18,083 nucleotides of DNA, taken from positions 1-18,083 of the forward strand of contig JAZRMU010000047.1 of the NCBI GenBank assembly GCA_045647785.1, read 5' to 3'. The notes under the pieces were generated by a model that was given only the letters and a program-made list of their open reading frames with translations, ran no database searches and was not told where the DNA came from. Shown here one piece after another: positions 6,391-14,441 of this stretch. Made by a program: the position numbers and the translations under genes. Every line of letters starts with the position of its first letter. Positions within the stretch are counted from its first letter, which is position 1. The stretch comes from SIG565 sp045647785 (lineage in GTDB: Bacteria > Bacillota > Clostridia > Oscillospirales > Acutalibacteraceae).

Positions 6391-6843
6391 ATGAAATGTC
6401 CTTTTTGCAACACCGAAGACAGCAAGGTAATTGATTCCCGTCCTACCGATGAGGGCGAAAGAATTCGTCGCCGCAGAGAGTGCCTTGCCTGCGCAAAACG
6501 CTTCACCACCTATGAGGTTATTGAAAGCCTTCCGATTATAGTTATCAAAAAAGATAAGTCCCGCGAGACCTTTAATCGCGACAAGCTGATGAACGGTATT
6601 TTAAGAGCTTGCGAGAAACGCCCCGTATCGATTAACACGCTCGACAGCCTTATTGATGAAATCGAATCGGCGCTGCAAAACTCGCTCGACCGCGAGGTTA
6701 CAAGCGATAAAATCGGCGAGCTGGTTATGGAAAAGCTTAAGAATATCGACGAGGTTGCATACATCCGCTTTGCATCAGTTTACCGCAAATTTCAGGATAT
6801 CAGCACATTTATGGAAGAGCTTAACAAGTTAATTTCCAAATAA
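6391..6843 (+). CDS. nrdR: Transcriptional repressor NrdR
   Basis: This 150-residue protein has the usual NrdR length and order. An N-terminal zinc ribbon has Cys3, Cys6, Cys31 and Cys34, with the basic GERIRRRRECLAC stretch involved in DNA contact. An ATP-cone domain follows at about residues 49-139 (VIKKDKSRETFNRDKLMNGI). NrdR senses dATP/ATP and represses ribonucleotide reductase genes through paired NrdR boxes. No nrd gene lies in this window, so its targets are elsewhere, apart from its own promoter, which carries a box-like palindrome. A GAGGGAG ribosome binding site is about nine bases before the ATG. A strong terminator isolates the gene from the tRNA synthetase operon. Confidence 0.97.
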   Translation: MKCPFCNTEDSKVIDSRPTDEGERIRRRRECLACAKRFTTYEVIESLPIIVIKKDKSRETFNRDKLMNGILRACEKRPVSINTLDSLIDEIESALQNSLDREVTSDKIGELVMEKLKNIDEVAYIRFASVYRKFQDISTFMEELNKLISK

Positions 6844-6855
6844 TAAGGTAAAAAA

Positions 6856-6887
6856 CGGCAAAATCTTTCGGTTTTGCCGCTTTTTTT
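6856..6887 (+). terminator. Intrinsic terminator of nrdR
   Basis: CGGCAAAA (6856-6863) pairs with TTTTGCCG (6872-6879) around an 8-base loop, followed by C and seven T residues. Confidence 0.93.
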
Positions 6888-6898
6888 ATGCTAAACAC

Positions 6899-6927
6899 TT
6901 GAAATATCCAAAAAAATTTGCGATAAT
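6899..6927 (+). promoter_or_regulatory. Promoter of the gltX-glnS-nif3-AEC operon
   Basis: TTGAAA (6899-6904) and GATAAT (6922-6927) are 17 bases apart. The roughly 40-base leader is too short for a T-box, and no GGTGG-type T-box sequence is present. AAGGGG is six bases before the ATG at 6973. Confidence 0.7.
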
Positions 6928-6972
6928 ATATAATTGATAAATAATATTTATATATCTATAAAGGGGTATTAT

Positions 6973-8634
6973 ATGACAGAGTTTGAAAAAATGGCGGAGC
7001 TGCTGCTTCCCAATATTACTAAAGAGCCGGAATATTACGAAAGCCTTTATCCTGAAAGGCAGCTGCCCGAGGGTGCGCGAGTTGTGCGCGTTGCCCCCTC
7101 TCCCACAGGCTATCTGCATTTGGGTACTCTATTTGCGGCACTTGTAAACCGTATTACAGCCACCTCATCAGGCGGTATATTCTTCACACGAATTGAGGAC
7201 ACCGATAAAAAGCGCGAGATTGAGGGTGGAATTGAAAATATAATCGGCGGTCTTGACCGCTTTGGCATTAAAATCGATGAGGGCTTTATAAGCGGCACTG
7301 AAGAGAGCGGTGAATATGGACCCTATCAGCAAAGCCGCCGCGCCGAAATTTACCAATGCTTTGCCAAGAGCCTTATAAAGCAAGGTCTTGCCTACCCCTG
7401 CTTCTGCACTGCGGAGGATTTGGACAAGGTTCGCACCTACCAAGAGGAAAATAAAATCAGAACAGGCTACCACGGCGAATTTGCCAAGCACCGCGATATC
7501 ACCGTAGACGAGGCTAAAAAGCTGCTCGACGAGGGCAAGGAATTTGTTGTTCGCTTGAAGTCGCCCGGAAATGAAGAAAACCGCATTACATTTGAGGACG
7601 GAATTAAGGGAAAAATTGAAATGCCCGAAAACGATGAGGACTTCGTGCTCTTAAAATCCGACGGAATCCCCACCTACCACTTTGCTCACGCGGTGGACGA
7701 CCATTTAATGCACACCACACATGTTATGCGCGGAGATGAATGGATCTCCTCCGTTCCGAAGCACATTCAGCTGTTCAAATTGCTCGGCTTCCGCGTTCCG
7801 AAGTTTGCACATGTAGCCCCCATTATGAAGCTTGACAACGGGGCAAAGCGCAAAATATCCAAACGCAAGGACCCAGAGGCTGCAGTTCACTTCTTTGCGG
7901 AGCAGGGATATGAGAGCGAGGCTGTTATTGAGTATCTTATGACCATTGCCGCCTCCGATTTTGAGGACTGGCGCCGCGCCAACCCCACCGTTTCCTACAA
8001 GGATTTTAAATTCAACCTTAAAAAGATGAGTGTATCAGGCGCGCTGTTTGATGAAAACAAGCTGCTTGATGTCAGCAAGAATTATATCGCAAAACTGAAA
8101 TCCTTTGAAGTTTACTCTCGCCTTATCGCTTGGGCAGACGAGTTCGATAGCGACTTTTCCGCTCTGCTTAAAAAAGATGAGCAATATACCCTATCTATGC
8201 TGGCTATCGATCGCGACGAAGCACAAAAGCCGCGCAAGGATTTAAGCCGTTGGAGCGAGGCGAAGGATTATTTCTCATTTTTCTTTGAAGAGCTTTATAC
8301 CCCCGACTGCACCCTGCCCGAAAACATAAAAGCTGCAGATGCTATAGAATTTTTAGAGCAATATAAGACTGTTTATTCCGAGTCGGACGACCGACAGCAA
8401 TGGTTCGACAGAATTAAGGCTATTGCTCCGCAAATTGGATTTGCTGCCGAAACAAAGGAATATAAGGCAAATCCCGAAGCCTTTAAGGGACACGCGGGCG
8501 ACTTAAGCACCGTGCTTCGAATAGCACTTACAGGCCGCCGCAACACCCCCGACCTTTGCAGCATTATGAAGGTATTGGGAAGCACCGAGGTGCAAAACAG
8601 AATAAACTCTGCCATTAGCAGTATTAAGGAGTAG
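6973..8634 (+). CDS. gltX: Glutamate--tRNA ligase (divergent, 553 aa)
   Basis: This class I aminoacyl-tRNA synthetase charges tRNA with glutamate. The glutamyl family opening RVAPSPTGYLHLGT (39-52) contains the HIGH-equivalent HLGT (49-52). RIEDTDKKRE (73-82), a Cys pair in YPCFC (143, 145) and the KMSKS-equivalent KISKR (294-298) follow. The C-terminal third (about 330-553) is the helical anticodon-binding region. At 553 residues it is longer than the usual 470-500 for bacterial GluRS and carries about 35 extra N-terminal residues, a form I associate with some Clostridia. ATG at 6973 is preferred over upstream in-frame codons because AAGGGG is six bases upstream. Co-transcription with glnS suggests it need not supply Glu-tRNA(Gln), but discrimination cannot be read here. 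Confidence 0.93.
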   Translation: MTEFEKMAELLLPNITKEPEYYESLYPERQLPEGARVVRVAPSPTGYLHLGTLFAALVNRITATSSGGIFFTRIEDTDKKREIEGGIENIIGGLDRFGIKIDEGFISGTEESGEYGPYQQSRRAEIYQCFAKSLIKQGLAYPCFCTAEDLDKVRTYQEENKIRTGYHGEFAKHRDITVDEAKKLLDEGKEFVVRLKSPGNEENRITFEDGIKGKIEMPENDEDFVLLKSDGIPTYHFAHAVDDHLMHTTHVMRGDEWISSVPKHIQLFKLLGFRVPKFAHVAPIMKLDNGAKRKISKRKDPEAAVHFFAEQGYESEAVIEYLMTIAASDFEDWRRANPTVSYKDFKFNLKKMSVSGALFDENKLLDVSKNYIAKLKSFEVYSRLIAWADEFDSDFSALLKKDEQYTLSMLAIDRDEAQKPRKDLSRWSEAKDYFSFFFEELYTPDCTLPENIKAADAIEFLEQYKTVYSESDDRQQWFDRIKAIAPQIGFAAETKEYKANPEAFKGHAGDLSTVLRIALTGRRNTPDLCSIMKVLGSTEVQNRINSAISSIKE

Positions 8635-8638
8635 AATT

Positions 8639-10321
8639 ATGGAGGAAAATAAAATTATCGAGGAGCTAAAGCCCTCTAACTTTATACACGATTTTATTGA
8701 CGAGGATTTAGCCGAGGGTGTATACGAGAAGGTGCAAACCCGCTTCCCACCCGAGCCTAACGGATATTTGCATATCGGTCATGCAAAAGCTATTTGCATT
8801 GATTTCGGCACTGCCGAAAAGTATGGCGGTAAATGCAATCTGCGACTCGACGATACCAACCCCACCAAAGAGGACACCGAGTATGTAGACGCTATTAAAG
8901 AGGATATTAATTGGCTCGGATTTAATTGGGATAACCTTTATTTCGCATCCGATTATTTCGATTATATCTACGAATGCGCACTAAAGCTCATTGATTTAGG
9001 TCTTGCCTATGTTGATGAATCAACACCCGACCAAATCCGCGAAATGCGCGGCACGCTGACCGAGGCGGGCATCAACTCGCCCTATCGCGACCGCCCCGTG
9101 GAGGAAACCCGCGACCTTTTCGCCCGTATGACAAAGGGCGAATTTGAAAACGGTGCAATGGTTCTGCGCGCAAAAATTGATATGGCATCCTCCAACATCA
9201 ATATGCGCGACCCTGTTATTTACAGAATTTTACACGCTCATCATCACCGCACAGGCGACAAGTGGTGTGTATACCCGATGTATGACTTCGCTCATCCGCT
9301 TTCCGATGCTAAAGAGGGTGTTACTCATTCTCTTTGCTCGCTCGAATTTGAAAATCACCGTCCGCTGTACGACTGGTTCTTAAAGGTGCTTGACATTCCT
9401 ACCCCGCCCAGACAAATTGAGTTCGCGCGTATGAATGTTAACTACACCCTCACCAGCAAGCGCAAATGCCTGAAACTCGTTACCGATAACCTCGTATCGG
9501 GTTGGGACGACCCGCGTATGGCAACCCTTTGCGGCATGAGAAGGCGCGGCTATCCCGCCGAGGCTGTGCGCGAATTTGTTAATAAAATCGGTGTTTCAAA
9601 GGCATACAGCGTTATTGATTACGCGCTGCTTGAATCCTGCGTTCGCGATTTTCTTAATACCAATGCCGACCGCGCTATGGCGGTGCTTCGCCCCTTAAAG
9701 GTTATCATTGATAACTATCCCGAGGGCAAAACCGATGAAATTTCGGTTGATATCAATCCGAACAAGCCCGAGCTGGGCAAAAAGACGGTTTCCTTCTCCC
9801 GCGAAATCTTTATCGAGCAGGATGACTTTATGTTAAACCCGCCCGGAAAATATTTCCGCCTCTGCCCCGAAAAAGAGGTTCGCCTAAAGGGCGCATACTA
9901 TATCAAATATGCGTCTCACGAAACCGATGAAGAGGGCAACATAACCGTAGTTCACGCGACCTACGACCCCGAATCCTTTGGAGGAGAGACACCCGACGGC
10001 AGAAAGGTTAAGGGCACTCTGCACTGGGTTAATGCAAATGACTGCGCTAATGCTACAGTTCGCCTTTACGACCGCCTTTTCAATGTTGAAAATCCGTCCG
10101 ATGAGGAGGGTGTTTCCTCCTTTGCCGATAATTTAAACCCCAACTCTTTAGAGGTGCTTGAAAACTGCAAGGTTGATGCCGATTTGGCAAAGGCGAATGC
10201 CGGAGATACCTTCCAGTTTATGCGTCAAGGCTATTTCTGCCTTGATAAGGATTCTGGCGCAGACAACCTTATCTTCAACCGCACAACAGCACTTAAGGAT
10301 TCATTTAATATTAAGGGATAA
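8639..10321 (+). CDS. glnS: Glutamine--tRNA ligase
   Basis: This 560-residue GlnRS charges tRNA(Gln) directly. FPPEPNGYLHIGHAKA (36-51) contains the signature FPPEPNG and HIGH (45-48). RLDDTNPTKED lies at 69-79 and the glutamine-specific core continues through YPMYDFAHPLSDA (212-224). The KMSKS position reads LTSKRK (271-276), with Thr where many GlnRS have Met. The C-terminal beta-barrel anticodon-binding domains follow. GlnRS is patchy in Firmicutes, most of which use GatCAB amidation; its presence is considered an ancient horizontal acquisition. The ATG is four bases after the gltX stop, and AAGGAG lies inside the end of gltX, consistent with translational coupling. Confidence 0.96.
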   Translation: MEENKIIEELKPSNFIHDFIDEDLAEGVYEKVQTRFPPEPNGYLHIGHAKAICIDFGTAEKYGGKCNLRLDDTNPTKEDTEYVDAIKEDINWLGFNWDNLYFASDYFDYIYECALKLIDLGLAYVDESTPDQIREMRGTLTEAGINSPYRDRPVEETRDLFARMTKGEFENGAMVLRAKIDMASSNINMRDPVIYRILHAHHHRTGDKWCVYPMYDFAHPLSDAKEGVTHSLCSLEFENHRPLYDWFLKVLDIPTPPRQIEFARMNVNYTLTSKRKCLKLVTDNLVSGWDDPRMATLCGMRRRGYPAEAVREFVNKIGVSKAYSVIDYALLESCVRDFLNTNADRAMAVLRPLKVIIDNYPEGKTDEISVDINPNKPELGKKTVSFSREIFIEQDDFMLNPPGKYFRLCPEKEVRLKGAYYIKYASHETDEEGNITVVHATYDPESFGGETPDGRKVKGTLHWVNANDCANATVRLYDRLFNVENPSDEEGVSSFADNLNPNSLEVLENCKVDADLAKANAGDTFQFMRQGYFCLDKDSGADNLIFNRTTALKDSFNIKG

Positions 10322-10324
10322 AAA

Positions 10325-11074
10325 ATGAAAGTTAATGATATTTACCGCTTTCTTAATGAGCGCTTCCCGTTTGACAAGGCACTCGAATTTGATAACTGCG
10401 GGCTGCTAATAGGCAGTGGCAGCGATATGGTAAAGCGCGCCGTTGTGGCGCTCGACTGCACACAAGAGGTCATAGACTTTGCACGCGACAACAAAGCCCA
10501 GCTGCTCATTACTCACCACCCCGTTATTTTTGAGGGCGTTAAGTCGGTAACCGACGACAGTTTAATTTATGCCGCCATTAAAAATGGGATTTCGGTTATA
10601 AGCGCACACACTAATCTTGATACTGCCGACGGCGGTGTTAACGATGCGCTGTGCGCCAAGCTGGGACTGACCGGCGTTGAAAAGGTTATTTGCGCCGACG
10701 GCTACACCTTCCGCAAGGGTGTTTTGCCGCAAGCTATGTGGGCAGATGAGCTGGCGCTCTATTCTAAAGGAAAGCTCAACTTTAATGTCCGCTATGTGGA
10801 TGCGGGAAAGCAAATTCGCACTTTAGCCGTCAGCTCCGGCAGCGGCTCCGGAGTTTTTGAGGATGCAATAAATTCGGGGGCTGACGCTTTTCTCTCCTCT
10901 GAAATTAAGCATAATTTATTTTTAAAGGCAAAGTCTGCGGGCTTTACCGTGCTTGATTTAGGACACGAGGCTACCGAGCAGCTTATTGTTCCGCACCTTA
11001 CCGAAGTATTAAACCAAGAGTTTGGGGATATCGAGTTTATCCCCTATCTAAACCAAAATATTAAGTTTTTATAA
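10325..11074 (+). CDS. Nif3-like dinuclear metal centre protein
   Basis: This 249-residue protein belongs to the NIF3/YbgI/YqfO family of hexameric, toroidal proteins with a two-metal site. The expected ligands are visible: THHP (63-66, His64 and His65), HTNLD (95-99, with Asp99) and LGHEATEQ (212-219, His214 and Glu218). It lacks the central PII/CutA-like insertion found in YqfO, hence the shorter length. The biochemical role is not settled; links to GTP cyclohydrolase-like chemistry and to metal handling have been proposed for relatives. It starts three bases after the glnS stop. In many Firmicutes this family sits beside a tRNA m1A22 methyltransferase (trmK), which is absent here. Confidence 0.92.
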   Translation: MKVNDIYRFLNERFPFDKALEFDNCGLLIGSGSDMVKRAVVALDCTQEVIDFARDNKAQLLITHHPVIFEGVKSVTDDSLIYAAIKNGISVISAHTNLDTADGGVNDALCAKLGLTGVEKVICADGYTFRKGVLPQAMWADELALYSKGKLNFNVRYVDAGKQIRTLAVSSGSGSGVFEDAINSGADAFLSSEIKHNLFLKAKSAGFTVLDLGHEATEQLIVPHLTEVLNQEFGDIEFIPYLNQNIKFL

Positions 11075-11082
11075 AGGATATT

Positions 11083-12006
11083 ATGATTACTAATTTTTTA
11101 ACCGTAGCATCACAGGTACTATCGCTCTTTATTATGATAGCAATAGGCTATATACTCGGAAAAACCCGACTGCTCCGCGAGGAGGCAACTCCGGGTCTTT
11201 CCAACCTTATACTATATGTTGCTACCCCCGCCGCTATTTTGCAGGCGTTTTTGAATGAAGAACGCACGGCAGAAAAAATATTTAATTTGGCACTTGTTGC
11301 CGTTTTCGCAATACTCACACATTTGATAGGCATTTTAATTGCTAAATTTTTCATCCGCGCCAAGAATGCCGATACTGCCACGGTGCTTCGCTTTGGGGTC
11401 ATTTTCTCCAACTGCGGATATATGTCCTTCCCGCTGCAAAAGGCGCTGCTCGGTGATATAGGTGTTTTCTACGGTGCTATGTATGTTGCTGTTTTCAACA
11501 TTTTCCTATGGAGCTACGGTATAGCGATTATGGGCAGGGACAAAAAATTTCCTTGGAAAAAAGCGATATTCAGCCCTTCGGTTATAGCGGTTGTAATCTC
11601 GATTGTTTTGTATCTTTTGCAGCTCAATTTACCGAGCGTTGTAGGTAGTGCGGTGAGCGCATTCAGTGCCCTCAACACCCCGCTGCCAATGGTAATTATA
11701 GGCTATTACCTTTCAACCTCTAATCTGCTTGGTGCTCTTACCGATAAAAGAATTTATTTATCCGCGGCACTGCGCCTTATAGGCATTCCCGCCATTATAC
11801 TCGCTATTTTGCTGCTGTTTGGCGTACGAGGTGCACCGCTTATTGCAAGCACGGTTGCCGCAAGTGCCCCCATTGCCGCCGCAAGCTCTATGCTTTCGAT
11901 TAAATTCAATCGCGACACTATATGCGCGGTAAACGGTGTAACACTTACAACCTTGCTTTCGATAATCACAATGCCGCTTTTTGTGGCAATAGCGCAGCTG
12001 TTTTAA
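11083..12006 (+). CDS. AEC-family (auxin efflux carrier-like) transporter
   Basis: This is a 307-residue polytopic protein with about ten hydrophobic segments in two inverted halves. The N-terminal IGYILGKTRLL, the NLILYVATPAAIL break (residues 41-53) and FGVIFSNCGYMSFPL (103-117) are typical of the AEC (TC 2.A.69) family. Bacterial members export or exchange organic acids, notably malate and other carboxylates; the substrate here is unknown. It is the last gene of the gltX operon, eight bases after the Nif3 gene with an AAGGAT ribosome binding site. No clear terminator follows it. The next gene's promoter begins only 27 bases after the stop. Confidence 0.9.
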   Translation: MITNFLTVASQVLSLFIMIAIGYILGKTRLLREEATPGLSNLILYVATPAAILQAFLNEERTAEKIFNLALVAVFAILTHLIGILIAKFFIRAKNADTATVLRFGVIFSNCGYMSFPLQKALLGDIGVFYGAMYVAVFNIFLWSYGIAIMGRDKKFPWKKAIFSPSVIAVVISIVLYLLQLNLPSVVGSAVSAFSALNTPLPMVIIGYYLSTSNLLGALTDKRIYLSAALRLIGIPAIILAILLLFGVRGAPLIASTVAASAPIAAASSMLSIKFNRDTICAVNGVTLTTLLSIITMPLFVAIAQLF

Positions 12007-12032
12007 GGCTAGCCCCAACAATATTTTACCAC

Positions 12033-12061
12033 TTGACAAATATTTGCTATTCTCTTAAAAT
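12033..12061 (+). promoter_or_regulatory. Consensus promoter of the NlpC/P60-like gene
   Basis: TTGACA (12033-12038) and TAAAAT (12056-12061) are 17 bases apart. AAAGGAG (12092-12098) lies seven bases before the ATG. Confidence 0.85.
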
Positions 12062-12070
12062 GTGAATAGC
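12046..12070. promoter_or_regulatory. Inverted repeat straddling the -10 (possible operator)
   Basis: GCTATTC (12046-12052) and GAATAGC (12064-12070) form a perfect 7-base inverted repeat around an 11-base centre that contains the -10 element. It could be a repressor site; no regulator is adjacent. Confidence 0.4.
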
Positions 12071-12105
12071 TAACTATAAGCAAACACAATTAAAGGAGTT
12101 TTAAT

Positions 12106-13176
12106 ATGAATTTTTTAGAAAGTGTTAAAAACTTTTTCAAAAAAATAGGCTCTGCCCTAGCCAATAACAAGGTTATTGCTATAGTTGTAGCGGTTGCCAT
12201 AATTATAGGTACTGTCGGCATTGTTTTAATTGTCGATTCCAAGAGCCCTGCATCGGGAAATAACGGAATTGTGGAAAACGGCGGCTCTACCGACCAGCCT
12301 GCACAGGGTGGTCTTGACAATGTGCCGGATGATACTAATCCCGATGATAACCCGAACGATAATCCCACACCCCCGCCTGCCGAAAACCCCGACCCGCAGC
12401 CTGAAAATCCCGACAAGGACAAGGTTGGCGACACCGATAAGAATGTGAATGGCACAACCTACCCCGCAACGGTTTATCCTCCCGCAGGCACAAACTATGT
12501 GTTCCGCACCGATATTGATATGGACGACAATATCTTTATGGATTCGCTCGGCTACACAGGCTACAACCTTGCGAAGCACCGCGCAGACGGACTTATGTGG
12601 ACCTACATACTCTCCACCGATAAGCGCCACCGCGGCTGGCTCACCGAAATTGGCTACGATTATGACGGAAGCACAACAGGCTATGAAACAAATGCAGAGG
12701 GTCTTCCCGATATTGATTTCTTTGTTAAAAAGGATTTAGTTTGCGCCTCGTACATCACCTATGTTTACTTTAACTACATTCCGAATGTAGTTGGTACCGA
12801 TGTTTCGATGCTTTGCAAGCCGCAGAATCCGAAGCTTGCTAACGACTGGTACAAGGCTTCAAAGCAGTGGGTGCTTGACGGATATTCGGTTATGATACCC
12901 TTCACTGCAAAGCTTTCAGGTGGATTCATTAATTTCTCCACCGAACAGGAAATCCCGATTGGCTCGCTGATTTACTTCTGCGATGCTAAAAATAAGAGCG
13001 ACTGGGCAAGCCATGTTTGCATTTATGCGGGATATAAAAACGGCAACCACTGGGTATACCATGTTGGTAATGATAACGGTCCTGAATTCTGCTCCATTGA
13101 GCGTATGCACTTCGGTCCTGACCCGCAGTGGCCAATAGGAGTTATCGCCACCCCCTCGGTTATTGAGTTTAAATAA
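12106..13176 (+). CDS. Membrane-anchored NlpC/P60-like cysteine peptidase domain protein
   Basis: This 356-residue protein has a short cytoplasmic start, one membrane segment (about residues 23-43) and a low-complexity Pro/Asp/Asn linker (about 62-112), then an extracellular domain. KKDLVCASY (208-216) offers Cys213 in the position of the NlpC/P60 DCSG nucleophile. IPIGSLIYFCD (283-293) resembles the PGDLVFF strand, and SHVCIYAG (302-309) offers His303. WVYHVGNDNG (316-325) offers a third polar residue, His319 or Asn322. This order supports a CHAP/NlpC-type papain-like fold, hence cell-wall peptide cleavage or amidase activity. The motif is degenerate (no DCSG), so an inactive or substrate-shifted version is possible. 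Promoter and terminator make it monocistronic. Confidence 0.75.
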   Translation: MNFLESVKNFFKKIGSALANNKVIAIVVAVAIIIGTVGIVLIVDSKSPASGNNGIVENGGSTDQPAQGGLDNVPDDTNPDDNPNDNPTPPPAENPDPQPENPDKDKVGDTDKNVNGTTYPATVYPPAGTNYVFRTDIDMDDNIFMDSLGYTGYNLAKHRADGLMWTYILSTDKRHRGWLTEIGYDYDGSTTGYETNAEGLPDIDFFVKKDLVCASYITYVYFNYIPNVVGTDVSMLCKPQNPKLANDWYKASKQWVLDGYSVMIPFTAKLSGGFINFSTEQEIPIGSLIYFCDAKNKSDWASHVCIYAGYKNGNHWVYHVGNDNGPEFCSIERMHFGPDPQWPIGVIATPSVIEFK

Positions 13177-13184
13177 AAAATTAG

Positions 13185-13210
13185 CCCCTCGGTCAAGCCG
13201 AGGGGTTTTG
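13185..13210 (+). terminator. Intrinsic terminator of the NlpC/P60-like gene
   Basis: CCCCTCGG (13185-13192) pairs with CCGAGGGG (13198-13205) around a TCAAG loop, followed by TTTTG. Confidence 0.88.
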
Positions 13211-13360
13211 TTATATATTCTATCAGAAAATCACCATTAAAAGCCAAGACATAATATTCTCCCTAAAATACTTTTCGCCGATATTACACCACGCGGAAAA
13301 TATTTCCAAAATAATATTTTAGTGTATTCTTGCATAAATTATTATAAATGGGGTGTTTTT

Positions 13361-13876
13361 GTGCGCAAAAGCTTCAGACTTTGGCAATTTATCGGTTTTT
13401 TTATTGTATCACTTGGTGGTGTTTTGCTGCATTTTTTATATGAGCTTTCGGGCAACTGCATTCTTTTCGCACCATTTTCGGGGGTTAATGAATCGACTGC
13501 CGAGCACATAAAGCTGCTTTACTTCCCGCTTTTGATTTTAGCTCTTATAGAAAGCAAATTTATAAAATCCGCTAATTTTTGGTGTGTGAAGCTGCTCGGC
13601 ACCCTTGTCGGGCTCTGCCTGATACCCGTTATTTTCTATACGGTGAATGGTGTTTTCGGCAAGACCCCCGACTGGTTTAATATTTCGATATTTTTCATCT
13701 CTGCCGCTGCCGCACTCTTTGTGGAGGTGAAACTATTTAATGCCATCCCCTGCCGCCGCCCGCTTGCAGCAAAGCTGCTGCTTTTACTGATTGGCGCGCT
13801 TATTATCGTTTTCACATTTTTCCCGCCGAAAATCGGGCTCTTTCTAGACCCAGTAACAGGTCGGTACGGAATATAG
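13361..13876 (+). CDS. DUF6512-type integral membrane protein
   Basis: This 171-residue membrane protein has about five hydrophobic segments. Conserved-looking features are HFLYELSG in the first third, then PFSGVNESTAEHIKLLYFP and the C-terminal TFFPP ... DPVTGRYGI. These match what I recall of the DUF6512 family of clostridial membrane proteins, whose function is unknown. The start is taken as GTG at 13361, five bases after GGGGTG; an earlier in-frame GTG at 13322 has no ribosome binding site. An AT-rich inverted repeat (AAAATATT at 13297-13304, AATATTTT at 13313-13320) lies upstream, but no strong promoter was seen. The acidic, polar VNESTAEH loop next to a membrane segment could be functional. 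Confidence 0.75.
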   Translation: MRKSFRLWQFIGFFIVSLGGVLLHFLYELSGNCILFAPFSGVNESTAEHIKLLYFPLLILALIESKFIKSANFWCVKLLGTLVGLCLIPVIFYTVNGVFGKTPDWFNISIFFISAAAALFVEVKLFNAIPCRRPLAAKLLLLLIGALIIVFTFFPPKIGLFLDPVTGRYGI

Positions 13877-13883
13877 CAAACAA

Positions 13884-13915
13884 AAAACGAGGGCACACAC
13901 CCTCGTTTTCTTTTT
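13884..13915. terminator. Bidirectional terminator between convergent genes
   Basis: ACGAGGG (13887-13893) and CCCTCGT (13900-13906) pair around CACACA. T-rich sequence follows on the plus strand (TTTCTTTTT), and the A tract on the other side gives TTTTTTG on the minus strand. It serves both the DUF6512 gene and the ECF gene. Confidence 0.92.
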
Positions 13916-14441
13916 AGATTTTTATCATCTTTTTTAACACTGCAGTTAACGGCTTGTGCGCTAAAAGGGTGATTAAAAAATTGGCTACTGCGTGAATAAT
14001 ATCGTACGGTATACCCGATATTATCCAAGCAATCCCTCCCGAAAGCCCCGTTGTTATAAAATAAATAGGGCTGCAAAGCACACCGAATAAAAGCCCGAAA
14101 AATGCGGTTAACACTGCATAAATCGGCGGTGTGGCTACTCGGCGCAGCAGGACTGCCACAACAGCCAAAAGCGCCCAAACATACAGATACATTACATTCC
14201 ATATTCCGAGACCGAAAACCGCAATCTCTAAAAAAACATAGATATAGATGCTCGCGAGCACTCTCCAGCCAAACACTACAGCCAATACGGTTATCAGCAT
14301 ACTTACGGGTTCAACATTAGCCAAGGGTGAGAGTATCCATTTGCCAACAAACATAAGTGCGCCGAGAAGGCTTAAAAGCACCCATATTTTAAGCGGCGTA
14401 CCCTCTTTAGAATATGAACTCGGTTGTGTATCTAACCTCAT
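13914..14441 (-). CDS. ECF transporter S component, probably corrinoid/B12-specific
   Basis: This 175-residue protein has five to six membrane segments. It ends with the S-component-like SGGIAWIISGIPYDIIHAVANFLITLLAHKPL (about residues 134-165), where the I-P-Y-D-I-I-H block is characteristic. The N-terminal half (ANVEPVSMLI, then FLEIAVFGLGIWNVMYLYVW) resembles CbrT-type S components. S components bind the vitamin and dock onto the shared EcfA-EcfA'-EcfT module, none of which is in this window. ATG at 14441 is chosen because GGAGG lies five bases upstream. This makes it overlap the DUF4430 gene by 35 bases, so translation is probably coupled. The B12 riboswitch upstream argues for cobalamin or a precursor as substrate; this is inference. 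Confidence 0.8.
   Translation of the reverse strand: MRLDTQPSSYSKEGTPLKIWVLLSLLGALMFVGKWILSPLANVEPVSMLITVLAVVFGWRVLASIYIYVFLEIAVFGLGIWNVMYLYVWALLAVVAVLLRRVATPPIYAVLTAFFGLLFGVLCSPIYFITTGLSGGIAWIISGIPYDIIHAVANFLITLLAHKPLTAVLKKMIKI

Noticed and set aside
6899..6972. T-box leader for the tRNA synthetase operon
   Set aside because: The leader is only about 40 bases, with no specifier stem, no T-box sequence and no terminator.
12007..12014. GGCTAGCC palindrome after the AEC gene as a terminator
   Set aside because: A stem of at most four pairs with no loop, and no T tract follows.
12090..12630. Two antisense open frames (121 and 134 codons) opposite the NlpC/P60-like gene
   Set aside because: They arise from the Pro/Asp-rich linker's codon bias; no RBS, and the sense gene is well supported.
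13636..14202. 188-codon minus-strand open frame across the DUF6512/ECF junction
   Set aside because: It runs antisense through the end of the DUF6512 gene, through a bidirectional terminator and out of frame through the ECF gene. The peptide is low in protein-like character.
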